From JBDHWI01 sp964590135 (lineage in GTDB: Bacteria > Chloroflexota > Anaerolineae > J036 > Brachytrichaceae), in NCBI GenBank assembly GCA_964590135.1, contig CAZPVX010000020.1, positions 1 through 64,000 of the forward strand: DNA of 64,000 nucleotides, read 5' to 3'. The position numbers were made by a program, and so were the translations under genes. Below, piece after piece: positions 25,286 through 34,701 of this stretch; the stretch's first letter is position 1, and each line of letters starts with the position of its first letter. Under the pieces are notes generated by a model. It saw only the letters and a list, made by a program, of their open reading frames with translations, searched no databases and was not told where the DNA came from.

Positions 25286-26848
25286 ATGAAAACATCCCGC
25301 CCTATCTCCTTCGCAGTTGCTGCATCTGCACTGGCCCTGCTGCTCAGCGCGTGCGCGTCGCCAACAACCGACAAACCGCGTGTAGAACTGCCACAGAGCT
25401 TCCGCCTGCCACAAAACGATGTGGTGAAGATGTTCGAGCCGCGCGTTGGACGCATCGCCATCGCCGGCGAAGATGGCAACATCATCCTCATGGACCAGAC
25501 GGGCGAGAACATCGTGCAGATCACGAAGGATGGCAACCGCAATGCAGGCGGCAACAACGCAAACACAAGCAGCGTCATCAACACCTACAGCCTGCCAGTC
25601 TTTTCACCCGATGGCCAGCAGCTTGCGCTGGTGGAACTCACCGCGCAATCGACACCGGTCAGCTCGACGATCGAGGTGAACCCCGACGCGATCATCATTC
25701 AGCGCGGAGAGAACAGCGGTGTGGTAGTGAACGGGTCAGATGGGCAGCAGAGCGTGCAGCCGGTGGAGCCGGGCATGCGCGTCGAACGCCAGCCTTCGCG
25801 CGTCATCATCGAGCGCGGCGATGGCGGCGGCCAGCTCATCTCATCGGCGCTGTATCTGGCTTCGGCAGACGGCAAACGCCCGCTGCGCGAGATCTTCAAC
25901 TCCGAAAATCACGGCATCACCTATGTCGACTGGGCGCCGGATCATTCCAAACTTGCCTTCCTTGCCACCAATGTGCAGAGCCAGCAGATGGAGATGAAGC
26001 TGATCGAAGCGCGTGAAGGCGCGCGGGCAAAGACGATCATCAGCGGCGAGGATGTGGCATGGAACTGGCATCCTGACAGCGCATCTCTGCTGGTGCGCGT
26101 CGCTGCATCAAGCAATGCCAGCCGCGTGAGCACCTTCGACATCGCCAGCGACAAGGCTACGAATATCGCCGGCGCCGGCGATGCCGTCTTCAACGCGCCG
26201 CAGTTCTCGCCAGACGGCGGCTACATGCTGCTGACCGAGAGCGCCGGCAAGAAACACACGCTGGTGCTTGCCGATCGCGCTGGCAAAAAAGTAAAAGATC
26301 TGACGCAATTCGAAGGTGACAGCATCGCCTTCGCATGGTCGCCGCGCGGTGCGGTGCTCGCCTACATCGTGCGCAGCGCAGGACAACCCGGCAGCCCGCT
26401 GACAGTGCTGGATGTGAACAGCGGTGAAAAGCGCGTGCTAACGAGCAACCCGGTGGTGACGTTCTTCTGGTCTCCCGACGGCCAGCGCATTGCAGCGTTC
26501 AGCCTCGCCAATCGCACCGACATCCCGCAGGATTTCGTCGGCTTCACCGTGGTGCCGGACTTAAGCGTGCCGCTGATGCTGCTCGAAACGCTCGACCCAG
26601 TCACTAGCAATTCACGTCCGCTGTTCTACTTTGCGCCAACCAGCTCGTTCTTGCGTCTGGCAGCCGATTTTGATCGCTATAGTCGCGGCCTCAATATCTG
26701 GTCACCAGACAGCCGAAAACTGGTATTCACGCTGCTATTCGGCGATCAGAATGGCACTCGCGACTACGTGATCGAATCAGAGGCATCTGGCAGCCTGTAT
26801 CCGCGCGTGATTGGCAACGGCACAATGGCATTTTGGTCGCCGAAGTAA
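25286..26848 (+). CDS. Beta-propeller lipoprotein (TolB/WD40-like)
   Basis: 520 aa. Start MKTSRPISFAVAASALALLLSAC with lipobox LSAC (Cys23); upstream in-frame codons are rejected because the signal peptide begins here. Repeated propeller-blade motifs are visible: FSPDGQQLALV, WAPDHSKLAFLA, FSPDGGYMLLTE, WSPRGAVLAYIV, WSPDGQRIAAFS, WSPDSRKLVFTL, and the closing FWSPK. It is an extracellular binding or scaffold protein of unknown partner. The threonine synthase gene begins 7 bp after the stop, so the two are probably cotranscribed, though no functional link is apparent. Confidence 0.85.
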   Translation: MKTSRPISFAVAASALALLLSACASPTTDKPRVELPQSFRLPQNDVVKMFEPRVGRIAIAGEDGNIILMDQTGENIVQITKDGNRNAGGNNANTSSVINTYSLPVFSPDGQQLALVELTAQSTPVSSTIEVNPDAIIIQRGENSGVVVNGSDGQQSVQPVEPGMRVERQPSRVIIERGDGGGQLISSALYLASADGKRPLREIFNSENHGITYVDWAPDHSKLAFLATNVQSQQMEMKLIEAREGARAKTIISGEDVAWNWHPDSASLLVRVAASSNASRVSTFDIASDKATNIAGAGDAVFNAPQFSPDGGYMLLTESAGKKHTLVLADRAGKKVKDLTQFEGDSIAFAWSPRGAVLAYIVRSAGQPGSPLTVLDVNSGEKRVLTSNPVVTFFWSPDGQRIAAFSLANRTDIPQDFVGFTVVPDLSVPLMLLETLDPVTSNSRPLFYFAPTSSFLRLAADFDRYSRGLNIWSPDSRKLVFTLLFGDQNGTRDYVIESEASGSLYPRVIGNGTMAFWSPK

Positions 26849-26855
26849 AGCGGTA

Positions 26856-28151
26856 ATGAATCCCTACCTCATCGGCTTTCGTTGCAGCACATGTGGCGCC
26901 ATGCATGCGCCGGCAGAGGTGACCTACACCTGCCCCCTTGACGGCGGCAACCTCGACGCGGTCTATGACTATGCGCGCATGCGGCAGAGATTGGACCCGC
27001 GCGATATCGCATCCAGCACAGACCGCTCCATCTGGCACTACGCACACTTGCTGCCCACTGCGCTGCCCAAGTCAGCTGCCAGTTCGCAGACGCCCATTTC
27101 CCGTCTCGGCTGGTCGCCGCTCTACCGCGCGCCGGCGCTCGAAAGCGCGCTCAACATCCGCCGCATCTGGCTGAAGGATGACTCGCGCCTGCCAAGCTCG
27201 TCGTTCAAGGATCGCGCCAGCGCGATGGTGATTGCGCAGGCGATGGCGCTGGGCGTGAAGACGATCTGCGTTGCCTCCACAGGCAATGCGGCGGCGGCAT
27301 TGGCCTGCCTGTGCGCCGGCTCCGACCTGCGCGCCGTGATCTTTGTGCCAGAAGAAACGCCTGAGGGCAAGCTCGCCGGCATCTTAATTCACGGCGCCAC
27401 CGTGTTCATGGTGCGCGGCAGCTACAACGATGCAGTGAAGATGGCGGCAGCTGCCTGCGCAAAATTCGGCTGGTACAACCGCAGCACCGGCGTGAACCCC
27501 TATACGCGAGAGGGCAAGAAGACGGCCGGGTTCGAGATTGCGGAGCAACTCGCCCAGTTTGGGGATGAAGGGAAGAGGGGAGAAAGAGGAGAAGGCGAGA
27601 TCGGCCCTGCCCCATTTCGCGCGCCCGCAGCAGTTGTCGTGCCAGTCGGCGACGGCAACATCATCAGCGGCGTGCACAAGGGCTTTCACGATCTGCATCA
27701 ACTTGGCTGGATCGACGCGATGCCACGCTTCATCGGCGTTACGGCCACACTCGCGCCGTCGCTGTATCGTGCCTGGCAGGCCGGCGCCGAAACCTTCGAC
27801 AGCATCCCATCGACCACCATCGCCAGCGGCATCAGTGTGGATTGGCCTTGCGACGGCGTAATGGCCCTGCGCGCGATACGCGAAACCGCCGGCGGCATGG
27901 TCGAAGTGGCCGATGAGGAGATGCTCGACGCCATGAAGGCGCTGGCGACGCAAGCCGGCGTATTTGTGGAGCCGGCGAGCGCGGCAGCCTATGCCGGCCT
28001 CATCCACGCGCGCCGCAACGGCATGATCCGCGCCAGCGATGAAGTAGTGTTGCAACTCACCGGCAGCGGGTTGAAAGATGCCCGCGCCGCCCTGCGCGCC
28101 GCCAGCAAGCCCATCGTGGTTTCTTCACTCGACGACGTAACATGCAACTGA
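26856..28151 (+). CDS. thrC: Threonine synthase
   Basis: 431 aa, start MNPYLIGFRCSTCG. PLP enzyme converting O-phosphohomoserine to threonine. An N-terminal Cys pair plus Cys26 (FRCSTCG..YTCPLDGG) forms a rubredoxin-like knuckle common in class I threonine synthases. The PLP lysine is Lys118 in SSSFKDRA. ASTGNAAAAL and VVPVGDGN follow, then a C-terminal GVFVEPASAAAYAGL. A charged insert GDEGKRGERGEGEIG near residue 235, from purine-only DNA around 27558-27602, looks foreign to the fold. It overlaps the next gene by 10 bp. Confidence 0.88.
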   Translation: MNPYLIGFRCSTCGAMHAPAEVTYTCPLDGGNLDAVYDYARMRQRLDPRDIASSTDRSIWHYAHLLPTALPKSAASSQTPISRLGWSPLYRAPALESALNIRRIWLKDDSRLPSSSFKDRASAMVIAQAMALGVKTICVASTGNAAAALACLCAGSDLRAVIFVPEETPEGKLAGILIHGATVFMVRGSYNDAVKMAAAACAKFGWYNRSTGVNPYTREGKKTAGFEIAEQLAQFGDEGKRGERGEGEIGPAPFRAPAAVVVPVGDGNIISGVHKGFHDLHQLGWIDAMPRFIGVTATLAPSLYRAWQAGAETFDSIPSTTIASGISVDWPCDGVMALRAIRETAGGMVEVADEEMLDAMKALATQAGVFVEPASAAAYAGLIHARRNGMIRASDEVVLQLTGSGLKDARAALRAASKPIVVSSLDDVTCN

Positions 28152-30631
28152 CCGACGCCTTTCTCTGGTATCTATGGGCGCAGGCCTTCGCGCTGGGCGG
28201 CTCACTCATCGCATCACGCTGGCTGCGCACCCTGCCCGATCGCGGATATGGCCTCGGCAAGCCGCTCGGCTTGCTGCTCGGCGGCTTCGCCTACTGGATG
28301 CTCGTGCTGCTCGGCCTGTCGATGAACACCGCCGGCGCCGCGCTGATCGCGCTGGCGCTGGTGTGGGGGATCGGCCTGGCGTTGCGCGCGATAAGCAATG
28401 CGCCAACCCGATCTGCAAACACGAATCGCAGATCTGCAATCATCACCGCTGAGGCGTTGTTCGCGCTCGGCTTCATCGCCTGGGTCATCGTGCGCGCCTT
28501 CAGCCCTGACATCCGCGAAGCCGGCGGTGAAAAGTTCATGGAGTCGATGATGACGAACGCCATTGTGCGCAGCGCATCATTCCCTCCCAATGACGCCTGG
28601 CTCGCCGGCTTCCCCATCAGCTACTACTATTTCGGCTATCTCATCTTCGCCATGCTCATTCACCTGAGCGGCGTAGCATTTTCCATCGCCTTCAACCTCG
28701 CCGGCGCGCTCATCTTCGCACTGGCACTGGCTGCTGCATTCTCGCTTGGCTACAACTTGTGGGCAGCGAGGCAGGGCGTGGCACACAAGCCGCAGGGCGA
28801 TGAACTCGCTCCACAACATTCGGATCCCGGAACTCGCAGCCCGGAATTCCTCGCTCCTCGCTCCGCACTTCTCGCCGGCCTGCTCACTGCCGCGATGCTC
28901 GCGCTGATGGGCAACCTGGGTGGCGTGCTGGGCGTGCTGAAATGCGGCAATGTCCTGTCAAAATCAACCTGGCAATGGCTGGATGTGCGCGACACCGCGA
29001 CGCAGCACTACGCCTGCAACGGCCTTGCGCCAAGTGAGTTCTACGGCTGGTGGTGGGATTGGTCGCGCGTGGTCAAAGATCTCACCCCAAGCGGCAACTA
29101 TCAGGAGACGATCACCGAAAGCCCGATCTTCAGCTTCGTGCTGGGCGACAACCACCCACACGTCAACGCGCTGCCGTTCCTCATGCTTGCGCTGGGCATG
29201 GCGCTCACGGCTTTGCTCGACCAGCGCCTGCTGATGAATGATGAGGGCAAGATCGAAGCGCCGCAGATCGCATCGACCGTGCTGACAGCGATCACGCTGG
29301 GCGGATTGGCCTTCATGAACACATGGGATTTTCCCATCTTTGGCGCGCTGTTCATTGGCGCGCTGGTGTTTGGGCGATGGCTGCGGCGTGAGGCTGCATG
29401 GCCGGCGTTGCTGCAAGGCGCCGGCATCATGGCGCTCGGCTATCTGCTGTATCTGCCGTTCTACGCCACGTTTGCATCGCAAGCGCGCGGCATTGGCGTC
29501 AACATCTTCAACGGCACGCGCTTCACGCAATTTTTCCTGATGTTTGCGCCATTCCTGATCGCAATGTGCGGCTTCATCTGGCTGTCGCTGCGGGCTGTAA
29601 AGCAGCCGGCGCGGGTGACGCTGCTGCGCTCCGCCGGCCTCACGGTCGGCTTCTTTGTCGCCGGCCTCATCGGCGCGCTGCTGCTCGGCGTGTTGTCCTC
29701 GGAGACGCGCGCGCTGGCTGCTGAGTTGAACAACAGCGGCGTGGTGCTGGGCATCACCCGCGAGATGGTGGCGAGCCGGCTGATCCAGCGCGCCACCGAC
29801 CCGTGGACGATCCTCTTTTTGTCGTTTGCCATCGCCTCATGCGCAGTGCTGCTCGGCAAACGAAGGGAAGCGGCAGTCACCGCAGCGCCAGACAACACTG
29901 CTGCGCTCAACGGCTTCACGCTGCTGCTCTTCGGCGCCGGCGCCATCCTCACACTCGCAGTCGAATTTGTCTTCCTGCGCGACCTGTTCGGCACACGCAT
30001 GAACACAGTGTTCAAGTTTTACTATCAGGCGTGGGTGCTATGGGCGGCCGCCGGCGGCTTCGCCATCATGAGCCTGCTCACGGCGCGCAGCCAGACCATG
30101 AAAATCGTCGGCAGCGTGGCGCTGCTGTTCGTGGCGCTGGGGCTGTTGTGGCCGGCGCTCGCGGTGCCGGCGCGCACCAACCAACTTCAAGGTGTCCCCA
30201 CACTGGATGGCGCAGCATGGCTGCGCATCGGCAACCCCGAAGACGCACAGATGATTGCGTGGTTGAACCAGAATGTGGCCGGCGATCCGATCATCATCGA
30301 GGCTTCGACACTCGGCGCGTATCAGTATGAGGGGCGCATCTCAGCATTCACAGGGCTGCCGGCGGTGTTGGGTTGGGGCGGCCATCAGCACCAGTGGCGC
30401 GGCGACATCACCGAAGCTGCGCGGCGCAACCCGCTGATCGAGCAGCTCTACAACACAAGCGATGTGACGGAAGCGCGCGCGCTGCTTGATGAATTGAAAG
30501 CGCGCTATGTGATTGTCGGGCAACTGGAGCGGCGACGCTTTAGGCTGGAAGGCGTGGACAAGTTCGCGCAATGGTGTCACACCGCGTTCAAGGCCGGCGC
30601 CAGCGCAATTTACGACTGTGCGGCGCAGTAG
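28142..30631 (+). CDS. DUF2298 polytopic membrane protein (Chlor_Arch_YYY type)
   Basis: 829 aa with well over ten TM segments. The namesake ISYYYFGYL motif lies near residue 160, followed by the long loop with FYGWWWDWSRV and VLGDNHPHVNALPF. A C-terminal segment DAQMIAWLNQNVAGDPIIIEA and ARYVIVGQLERRRF follows. The family occurs in Chloroflexi and archaea, and resembles GT-C-like glycosyltransferases; a role in surface glycosylation is inferred. Its ATG overlaps the end of thrC by 10 bp. Two hydrophilic inserts (near 28399-28446 and 28790-28870) have odd, repeat-like DNA. Confidence 0.85.
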   Translation: MQLTDAFLWYLWAQAFALGGSLIASRWLRTLPDRGYGLGKPLGLLLGGFAYWMLVLLGLSMNTAGAALIALALVWGIGLALRAISNAPTRSANTNRRSAIITAEALFALGFIAWVIVRAFSPDIREAGGEKFMESMMTNAIVRSASFPPNDAWLAGFPISYYYFGYLIFAMLIHLSGVAFSIAFNLAGALIFALALAAAFSLGYNLWAARQGVAHKPQGDELAPQHSDPGTRSPEFLAPRSALLAGLLTAAMLALMGNLGGVLGVLKCGNVLSKSTWQWLDVRDTATQHYACNGLAPSEFYGWWWDWSRVVKDLTPSGNYQETITESPIFSFVLGDNHPHVNALPFLMLALGMALTALLDQRLLMNDEGKIEAPQIASTVLTAITLGGLAFMNTWDFPIFGALFIGALVFGRWLRREAAWPALLQGAGIMALGYLLYLPFYATFASQARGIGVNIFNGTRFTQFFLMFAPFLIAMCGFIWLSLRAVKQPARVTLLRSAGLTVGFFVAGLIGALLLGVLSSETRALAAELNNSGVVLGITREMVASRLIQRATDPWTILFLSFAIASCAVLLGKRREAAVTAAPDNTAALNGFTLLLFGAGAILTLAVEFVFLRDLFGTRMNTVFKFYYQAWVLWAAAGGFAIMSLLTARSQTMKIVGSVALLFVALGLLWPALAVPARTNQLQGVPTLDGAAWLRIGNPEDAQMIAWLNQNVAGDPIIIEASTLGAYQYEGRISAFTGLPAVLGWGGHQHQWRGDITEAARRNPLIEQLYNTSDVTEARALLDELKARYVIVGQLERRRFRLEGVDKFAQWCHTAFKAGASAIYDCAAQ

Positions 30632-30734
30632 CGCCGACTGTGCAGCGCACATCGACGAGCGGCACACAACCGCGCCCCACCCCTTTTCACCTTCGCACTT
30701 TCCCTCTTTGCCATATCGTGCAACTTCGGCGTAA

Positions 30735-31715
30735 ATGGCCGGCATGGCATTTTTTGATTTTTCACTCGACCAACTCAAGACCTATCGCCCTGATCGCGAA
30801 GAGCCGGCAGACTTCGACGTCTTCTGGCAACACACGCTGGCTGAAGCGCGCGCGCATCCCCTCAACGCCATATTTACGCCGGTTGACTATGGCATGCGGC
30901 TCGTGGACACCTTTGACGTCACCTTTAACGGCTACGCCGGCCAGCCGATCAAGGGTTGGTTCGTGTTGCCGAAGCAGCGCAGCGGCAAACTTCCATGCGT
31001 AGTCGAGACCATCGGCTATGGCGGTGGGCGCGGCTTCCCCACGACATATCTGCTGTGGGCGAGCGCCGGCTACGCTCACTTCGTCATGGATACGCGCGGC
31101 CAGGGCGGCGCATGGAGCAAGGGTGACACACCAGACGTTGAAACAGAGGCCGGCAATCCACAGCACCCAGGCTTCATGTCGCGCGGCATCCTCAAGCCAG
31201 AGACGTACTATTACCGCCGCGTCTTCACCGATGCAGCCAGGGCTGTGGAAGCTGCGCAATCCCATGATGCTGTTGACGCCGACCGCATCGCGGCTACCGG
31301 TGGCTCGCAAGGTGGCGGCATCACCATCGCGGTGAGCGGACTGATGCCGAATGCGGTGAAGGTGTCGATGCCGGATGTGCCATTCCTGTGCCACTTCAAG
31401 CGCGCATTGACGCTGAACGATTCCTATCCATACCAGGAAATTGCGCGCTACTTGCTGGTGCATCGCGACAAGGTGGACGCTGCGATGCGCACGCTGAGCT
31501 ACCACGACGGCATGAACTTCGCCGCGCGGGCAAAGGCGAAGGCGCTGTTCTCCGTCGGCTTGATGGATGAGATTTGCCCGCCGTCAACGGTGTATGCAGC
31601 CTTTAATCACTGGGCCGGCGAGAAGGACATTCGCATCTACACCTTCAATCACCACGAAGGCGGCGGCGAATATCAGACAGTCGAGAAGGTCAAGTTCCTG
31701 CGCGAGATTTGGTAG
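30735..31715 (+). CDS. Carbohydrate esterase family 7 (acetyl xylan esterase/cephalosporin-C deacetylase-like)
   Basis: 326 aa, cytoplasmic. Alpha/beta hydrolase with the CE7 signature RGQGG (121-125), nucleophile Ser191 in TGGSQGGG, Asp278 in LMDEICPPST and His307 in FNHHEGGG. CE7 enzymes deacetylate short xylo-oligosaccharides and other acetylated small molecules. ATG 30744 (MAFFDFSLDQL) is an equally good start. It stands next to the convergent GH95-like gene, in keeping with plant or algal polysaccharide use. Confidence 0.9.
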   Translation: MAGMAFFDFSLDQLKTYRPDREEPADFDVFWQHTLAEARAHPLNAIFTPVDYGMRLVDTFDVTFNGYAGQPIKGWFVLPKQRSGKLPCVVETIGYGGGRGFPTTYLLWASAGYAHFVMDTRGQGGAWSKGDTPDVETEAGNPQHPGFMSRGILKPETYYYRRVFTDAARAVEAAQSHDAVDADRIAATGGSQGGGITIAVSGLMPNAVKVSMPDVPFLCHFKRALTLNDSYPYQEIARYLLVHRDKVDAAMRTLSYHDGMNFAARAKAKALFSVGLMDEICPPSTVYAAFNHWAGEKDIRIYTFNHHEGGGEYQTVEKVKFLREIW

Positions 31716-31752
31716 CAGTTTCCAGACAGGTTTGGCGAGATGATATGAGATG

Positions 31753-31787
31753 ACAGGATGGCATGAAGCAGTCCGCATCCATCCTGT
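31753..31787. terminator. Hairpin between convergent CE7 and GH95-like genes
   Basis: ACAGGATGG (31753-31761) pairs perfectly with CCATCCTGT (31779-31787) around a 17-nt loop. It is flanked by further ATCCTG/CAGGAT words. It is the only structure in the 80-bp convergent spacer and is a plausible bidirectional terminator, though without a T-tract. Confidence 0.5.
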
Positions 31788-31795
31788 TCAGCTTG

Positions 31796-34186
31796 TCAAT
31801 CCTGCCGAAAGAGTTCGATGCGTTCGCCGGCGAAGGTGCGCATCTCGATCACATCACCAGTGAATGCCTGCGCGCCGGCAGTTGCGGTGTGCCAGCCCGC
31901 TGGCATCATCACACGCAATACACCGCCGGCTTCGCTCACGATCTCGACGCGCTGCACAACGCCAGCTGCAAATTCCGCGCTGACGAGGAAGGCGCCGGCG
32001 GCGCGCAGCGTGCTGAACGACGCGGGCTTGTCCGCCGGCCAATTGGGAAACAATCGGATCACGCCGTCATAGCTCTGCATCAGACATTCGTTGATCACAA
32101 ACGGCAGCCCAAAGTTCTCGAACCAGATGCCCATCGGCGCCATGAACTCAAAAGGCGGATCAGTGTCTCGATAGCGTCCCAGCGATTGCAACACCATGTC
32201 GGCGCAGACGCCATTCGGCAGAAGGCAGTATTCGATCTGCCGCTTGAACCTTTCAAGGTCGAGCAGGCCAAGCCGCGCACCCTGCGCATTCAAGAACACC
32301 AGATCGTTGCCGCCTTCGTTGCGCTGATGACGATACGAGTTGCACGCGATCTCGTATTGCTCGTGCGACGAACCCAATCCGTGATCCTCGCCCGGGAACA
32401 CCGTCATGGTGCTGTTCGGCGTGTTGTAGACCACGCCGGCGCGCTCGCCCGGCACAGATACGAACACCGTGCCGATGGGTGATTCCGCAGTTGGATACGC
32501 CGGCAGATGCGCCAGCACATCGTTTGCAGCTGCGATCAATCGCGCCTCGGCCGATTGCAGCGCAAGCACCTCGCACATCTGCACGAACGCCCTCAACACG
32601 AACTTCGTCAGTGTCAGATCGACGAGACAGTCGTGACATTTATCGAACCCCGGCCGCAAGCCATAGAGTTCCGGCGGAACAGTCGGGAAGATGTGATAAA
32701 GCCCGTCATCGAAGCGCGCCCTGGCCGCCGGCCGCTGCATGTAGGCGATGAGAAATTCAACGGCTGCTTTGATCGGCTCAAAGGCGCGCTCGGCTAGAAA
32801 ATTCCGATCCTGGGAATACACGTAATGCCACCACAAGCTTTGCACTGTCCATGGCGTCTCGCAGATTTCCCAACCCCAATCCGGCACTGGATATGGCATC
32901 ACAGTCATCTCGACTGGATATGCAGAGTGTGGGAAATACGCACCAGGGAGTTTGTAGTAATCGCGCGCCCACTTGCGGCTGAGCGGCAGCAGAAAATGCA
33001 CGAGGTCGACATACGGCTCGTGCTTTTCCAGGTGATTGCTGCTGAATGCGGCCCAGAATGGCTGTTGCGTGTTGTAATTCATGTGGTAATCGCCATGCCA
33101 CTCGGTGCCAATGCCGCGATAGCTCCAGTTGGCAAACAGGCCGGGCGGCGTTGCGCCGGCCTTCGTCGCGCATTGCAGGAAATACAGGTTGCGATACCAC
33201 GTCTGCTCCAACGGGGCGTCATCCAGCGCAACACCGCTCTTGCGCCAGTAGCGCTGCCAGCTTTCGACCGCGCGCTGCCGGCGGGTCTCCCACTCCAGCG
33301 CGGTGGGCGCAGGCATTGGACGCGCGGTCAACTCACGCGCCGGCCCTTCATCTAACTGCACACACAGCGTGAATGCGCCGCGCGAGGTCAACGCCCGCTC
33401 CAGCGCGCCCATCTGCTCTACGTTGCCGGCCCAATTGAAGCGCTCCCGCGCCGCAATCTTATCGCTGACCACGACACTCAACGTGAAGGCGCGATCTTTT
33501 ACATGGCCGGCTGCTGCCGCATAGACATGCGGCTCTTGAAACGGCAACACCTGGGTAAACGACAAACGCCGATGCGCATCGTCTGAAGTTGCGCTGAACG
33601 CCGGCATGTCCTTTGGTGTGTCAGGATCGGGAATCAGACGGATGCGGTTGAATGCTGATGCAGCCGGCGCGCCGGCCGCATCGATCATCCGCAACCACAG
33701 CCGATCGACATCTGGCTCTATGAACAGTTGCAATGTCGCCGGCTCGCCCTGCGCCAGAAAATGCACTTCGCACAAGCCGGCATCGATATGCAGCGTGTGA
33801 CCGAGCAACTCCGCCTCTCTACGATCAAATGCGAGCAGCAGCGTGCCGCATGGAAAGGGGCGCGGGTATGGCTTGCGGTATGGCGCGCGCATGCGCGCAA
33901 AATAGGCCTTGCACCAGGGATCATCCTCAAGTGAAGCGAAATGCGCCGGCACCGCGTTGACTTTCTCAAACACCTCATCAAACGTCAGCACTTCATCCGC
34001 ATGGCTTTCGTCCACGCGAATGTCCCACACATTGTTGTGGCCGAAGTGAATGGCGACAGCGTCGGGTCTGGTGCAGACGATCGCGCCGAGCGCGCCATTG
34101 CCCAGCACCGCACCCTCGAAGAAGCGCACCGCCGGCTTGTTTAGCGCGATGGGGTGCAGGCCGGCGCGCGCGAATGAATCCATCAT
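31796..34186 (-). CDS. GH95-like glycoside hydrolase (alpha-fucosidase/galactosidase clan)
   Basis: 796 aa, no signal peptide. Three-part plan: an N-terminal beta-sandwich (VRFFEGAVLGNGALGAIV), a linker, and an alpha/alpha barrel. Barrel motifs include PPGLFANWSYRG, WHGDYHMNYNTQQPFWAA and SSNHLEKHEPYVDLV, close to the GH95 pattern around the substrate-binding Asn/Asp/His. Next come YFPHSAYPVEM and VFPGEDHGLGSS, then a C-terminal beta domain. GH95 members remove alpha-1,2-fucose or alpha-galactose. Its start overlaps the DinB-like stop by 4 bp (ATGA), so the two are translationally coupled. Confidence 0.78.
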   Translation of the reverse strand: MMDSFARAGLHPIALNKPAVRFFEGAVLGNGALGAIVCTRPDAVAIHFGHNNVWDIRVDESHADEVLTFDEVFEKVNAVPAHFASLEDDPWCKAYFARMRAPYRKPYPRPFPCGTLLLAFDRREAELLGHTLHIDAGLCEVHFLAQGEPATLQLFIEPDVDRLWLRMIDAAGAPAASAFNRIRLIPDPDTPKDMPAFSATSDDAHRRLSFTQVLPFQEPHVYAAAAGHVKDRAFTLSVVVSDKIAARERFNWAGNVEQMGALERALTSRGAFTLCVQLDEGPARELTARPMPAPTALEWETRRQRAVESWQRYWRKSGVALDDAPLEQTWYRNLYFLQCATKAGATPPGLFANWSYRGIGTEWHGDYHMNYNTQQPFWAAFSSNHLEKHEPYVDLVHFLLPLSRKWARDYYKLPGAYFPHSAYPVEMTVMPYPVPDWGWEICETPWTVQSLWWHYVYSQDRNFLAERAFEPIKAAVEFLIAYMQRPAARARFDDGLYHIFPTVPPELYGLRPGFDKCHDCLVDLTLTKFVLRAFVQMCEVLALQSAEARLIAAANDVLAHLPAYPTAESPIGTVFVSVPGERAGVVYNTPNSTMTVFPGEDHGLGSSHEQYEIACNSYRHQRNEGGNDLVFLNAQGARLGLLDLERFKRQIEYCLLPNGVCADMVLQSLGRYRDTDPPFEFMAPMGIWFENFGLPFVINECLMQSYDGVIRLFPNWPADKPASFSTLRAAGAFLVSAEFAAGVVQRVEIVSEAGGVLRVMMPAGWHTATAGAQAFTGDVIEMRTFAGERIELFRQD

Positions 34187-34677
34187 TTCGAGGCATCCGC
34201 CTGCTTGGCAGCGGCGAGCGTGCGCGTGATCTGCTCATGATGCGCATCGCAGTGTGCGGCATAGGCACGCAACAGATCATCGGGAGTGATCATGCCGGTT
34301 TCGGGATGCGCGCCAGTGCGCCGGCGCTGATCTTGTGTCAAACACTCGAACAGAGTCGCCCAGCGCGCATGAAGGCCATCCAGCAGCAACAGCGACGTTT
34401 CGATATTCGTGTTGTCGCTGTCTGGTTGCTCTGCCCACAACACCTGATCGTAAGGTTTGAGCGCGGGGTTCTCTTCGGTCAAGATCAACTTCAAGCGGAT
34501 GAAGCAGTTCATGTGCGAGTCGGCGAGGTGGTGCACATTCTGCGCCACTGACCATTCATCCACCAGATAGTGCGATTTCAATTGGACTGTGGTGAGGCCA
34601 TCCACCAGTTTGCGCAGTCGCTTTGGGAAGATTCGGATGGTGTGGATCAAGTCACGGCGGTTGGTTTCATCGAGCAT
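34183..34677 (-). CDS. DinB/YfiT-like putative metal-dependent hydrolase
   Basis: 164 aa four-helix-bundle protein. It has the DinB-type metal triad: two His in VAQNVHHLADSHMN (about 46-55) and one in HCDAHHEQITRTL (about 146). The family includes thiol-S-transferases and hydrolases; its role here is unknown. It is the gene upstream of the GH95-like enzyme on the minus strand, with a 4-bp start/stop overlap. Confidence 0.85.
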   Translation of the reverse strand: MLDETNRRDLIHTIRIFPKRLRKLVDGLTTVQLKSHYLVDEWSVAQNVHHLADSHMNCFIRLKLILTEENPALKPYDQVLWAEQPDSDNTNIETSLLLLDGLHARWATLFECLTQDQRRRTGAHPETGMITPDDLLRAYAAHCDAHHEQITRTLAAAKQADASK

Positions 34678-34701
34678 TCCATTCTCCTGTGGGATATTCC
34701 C

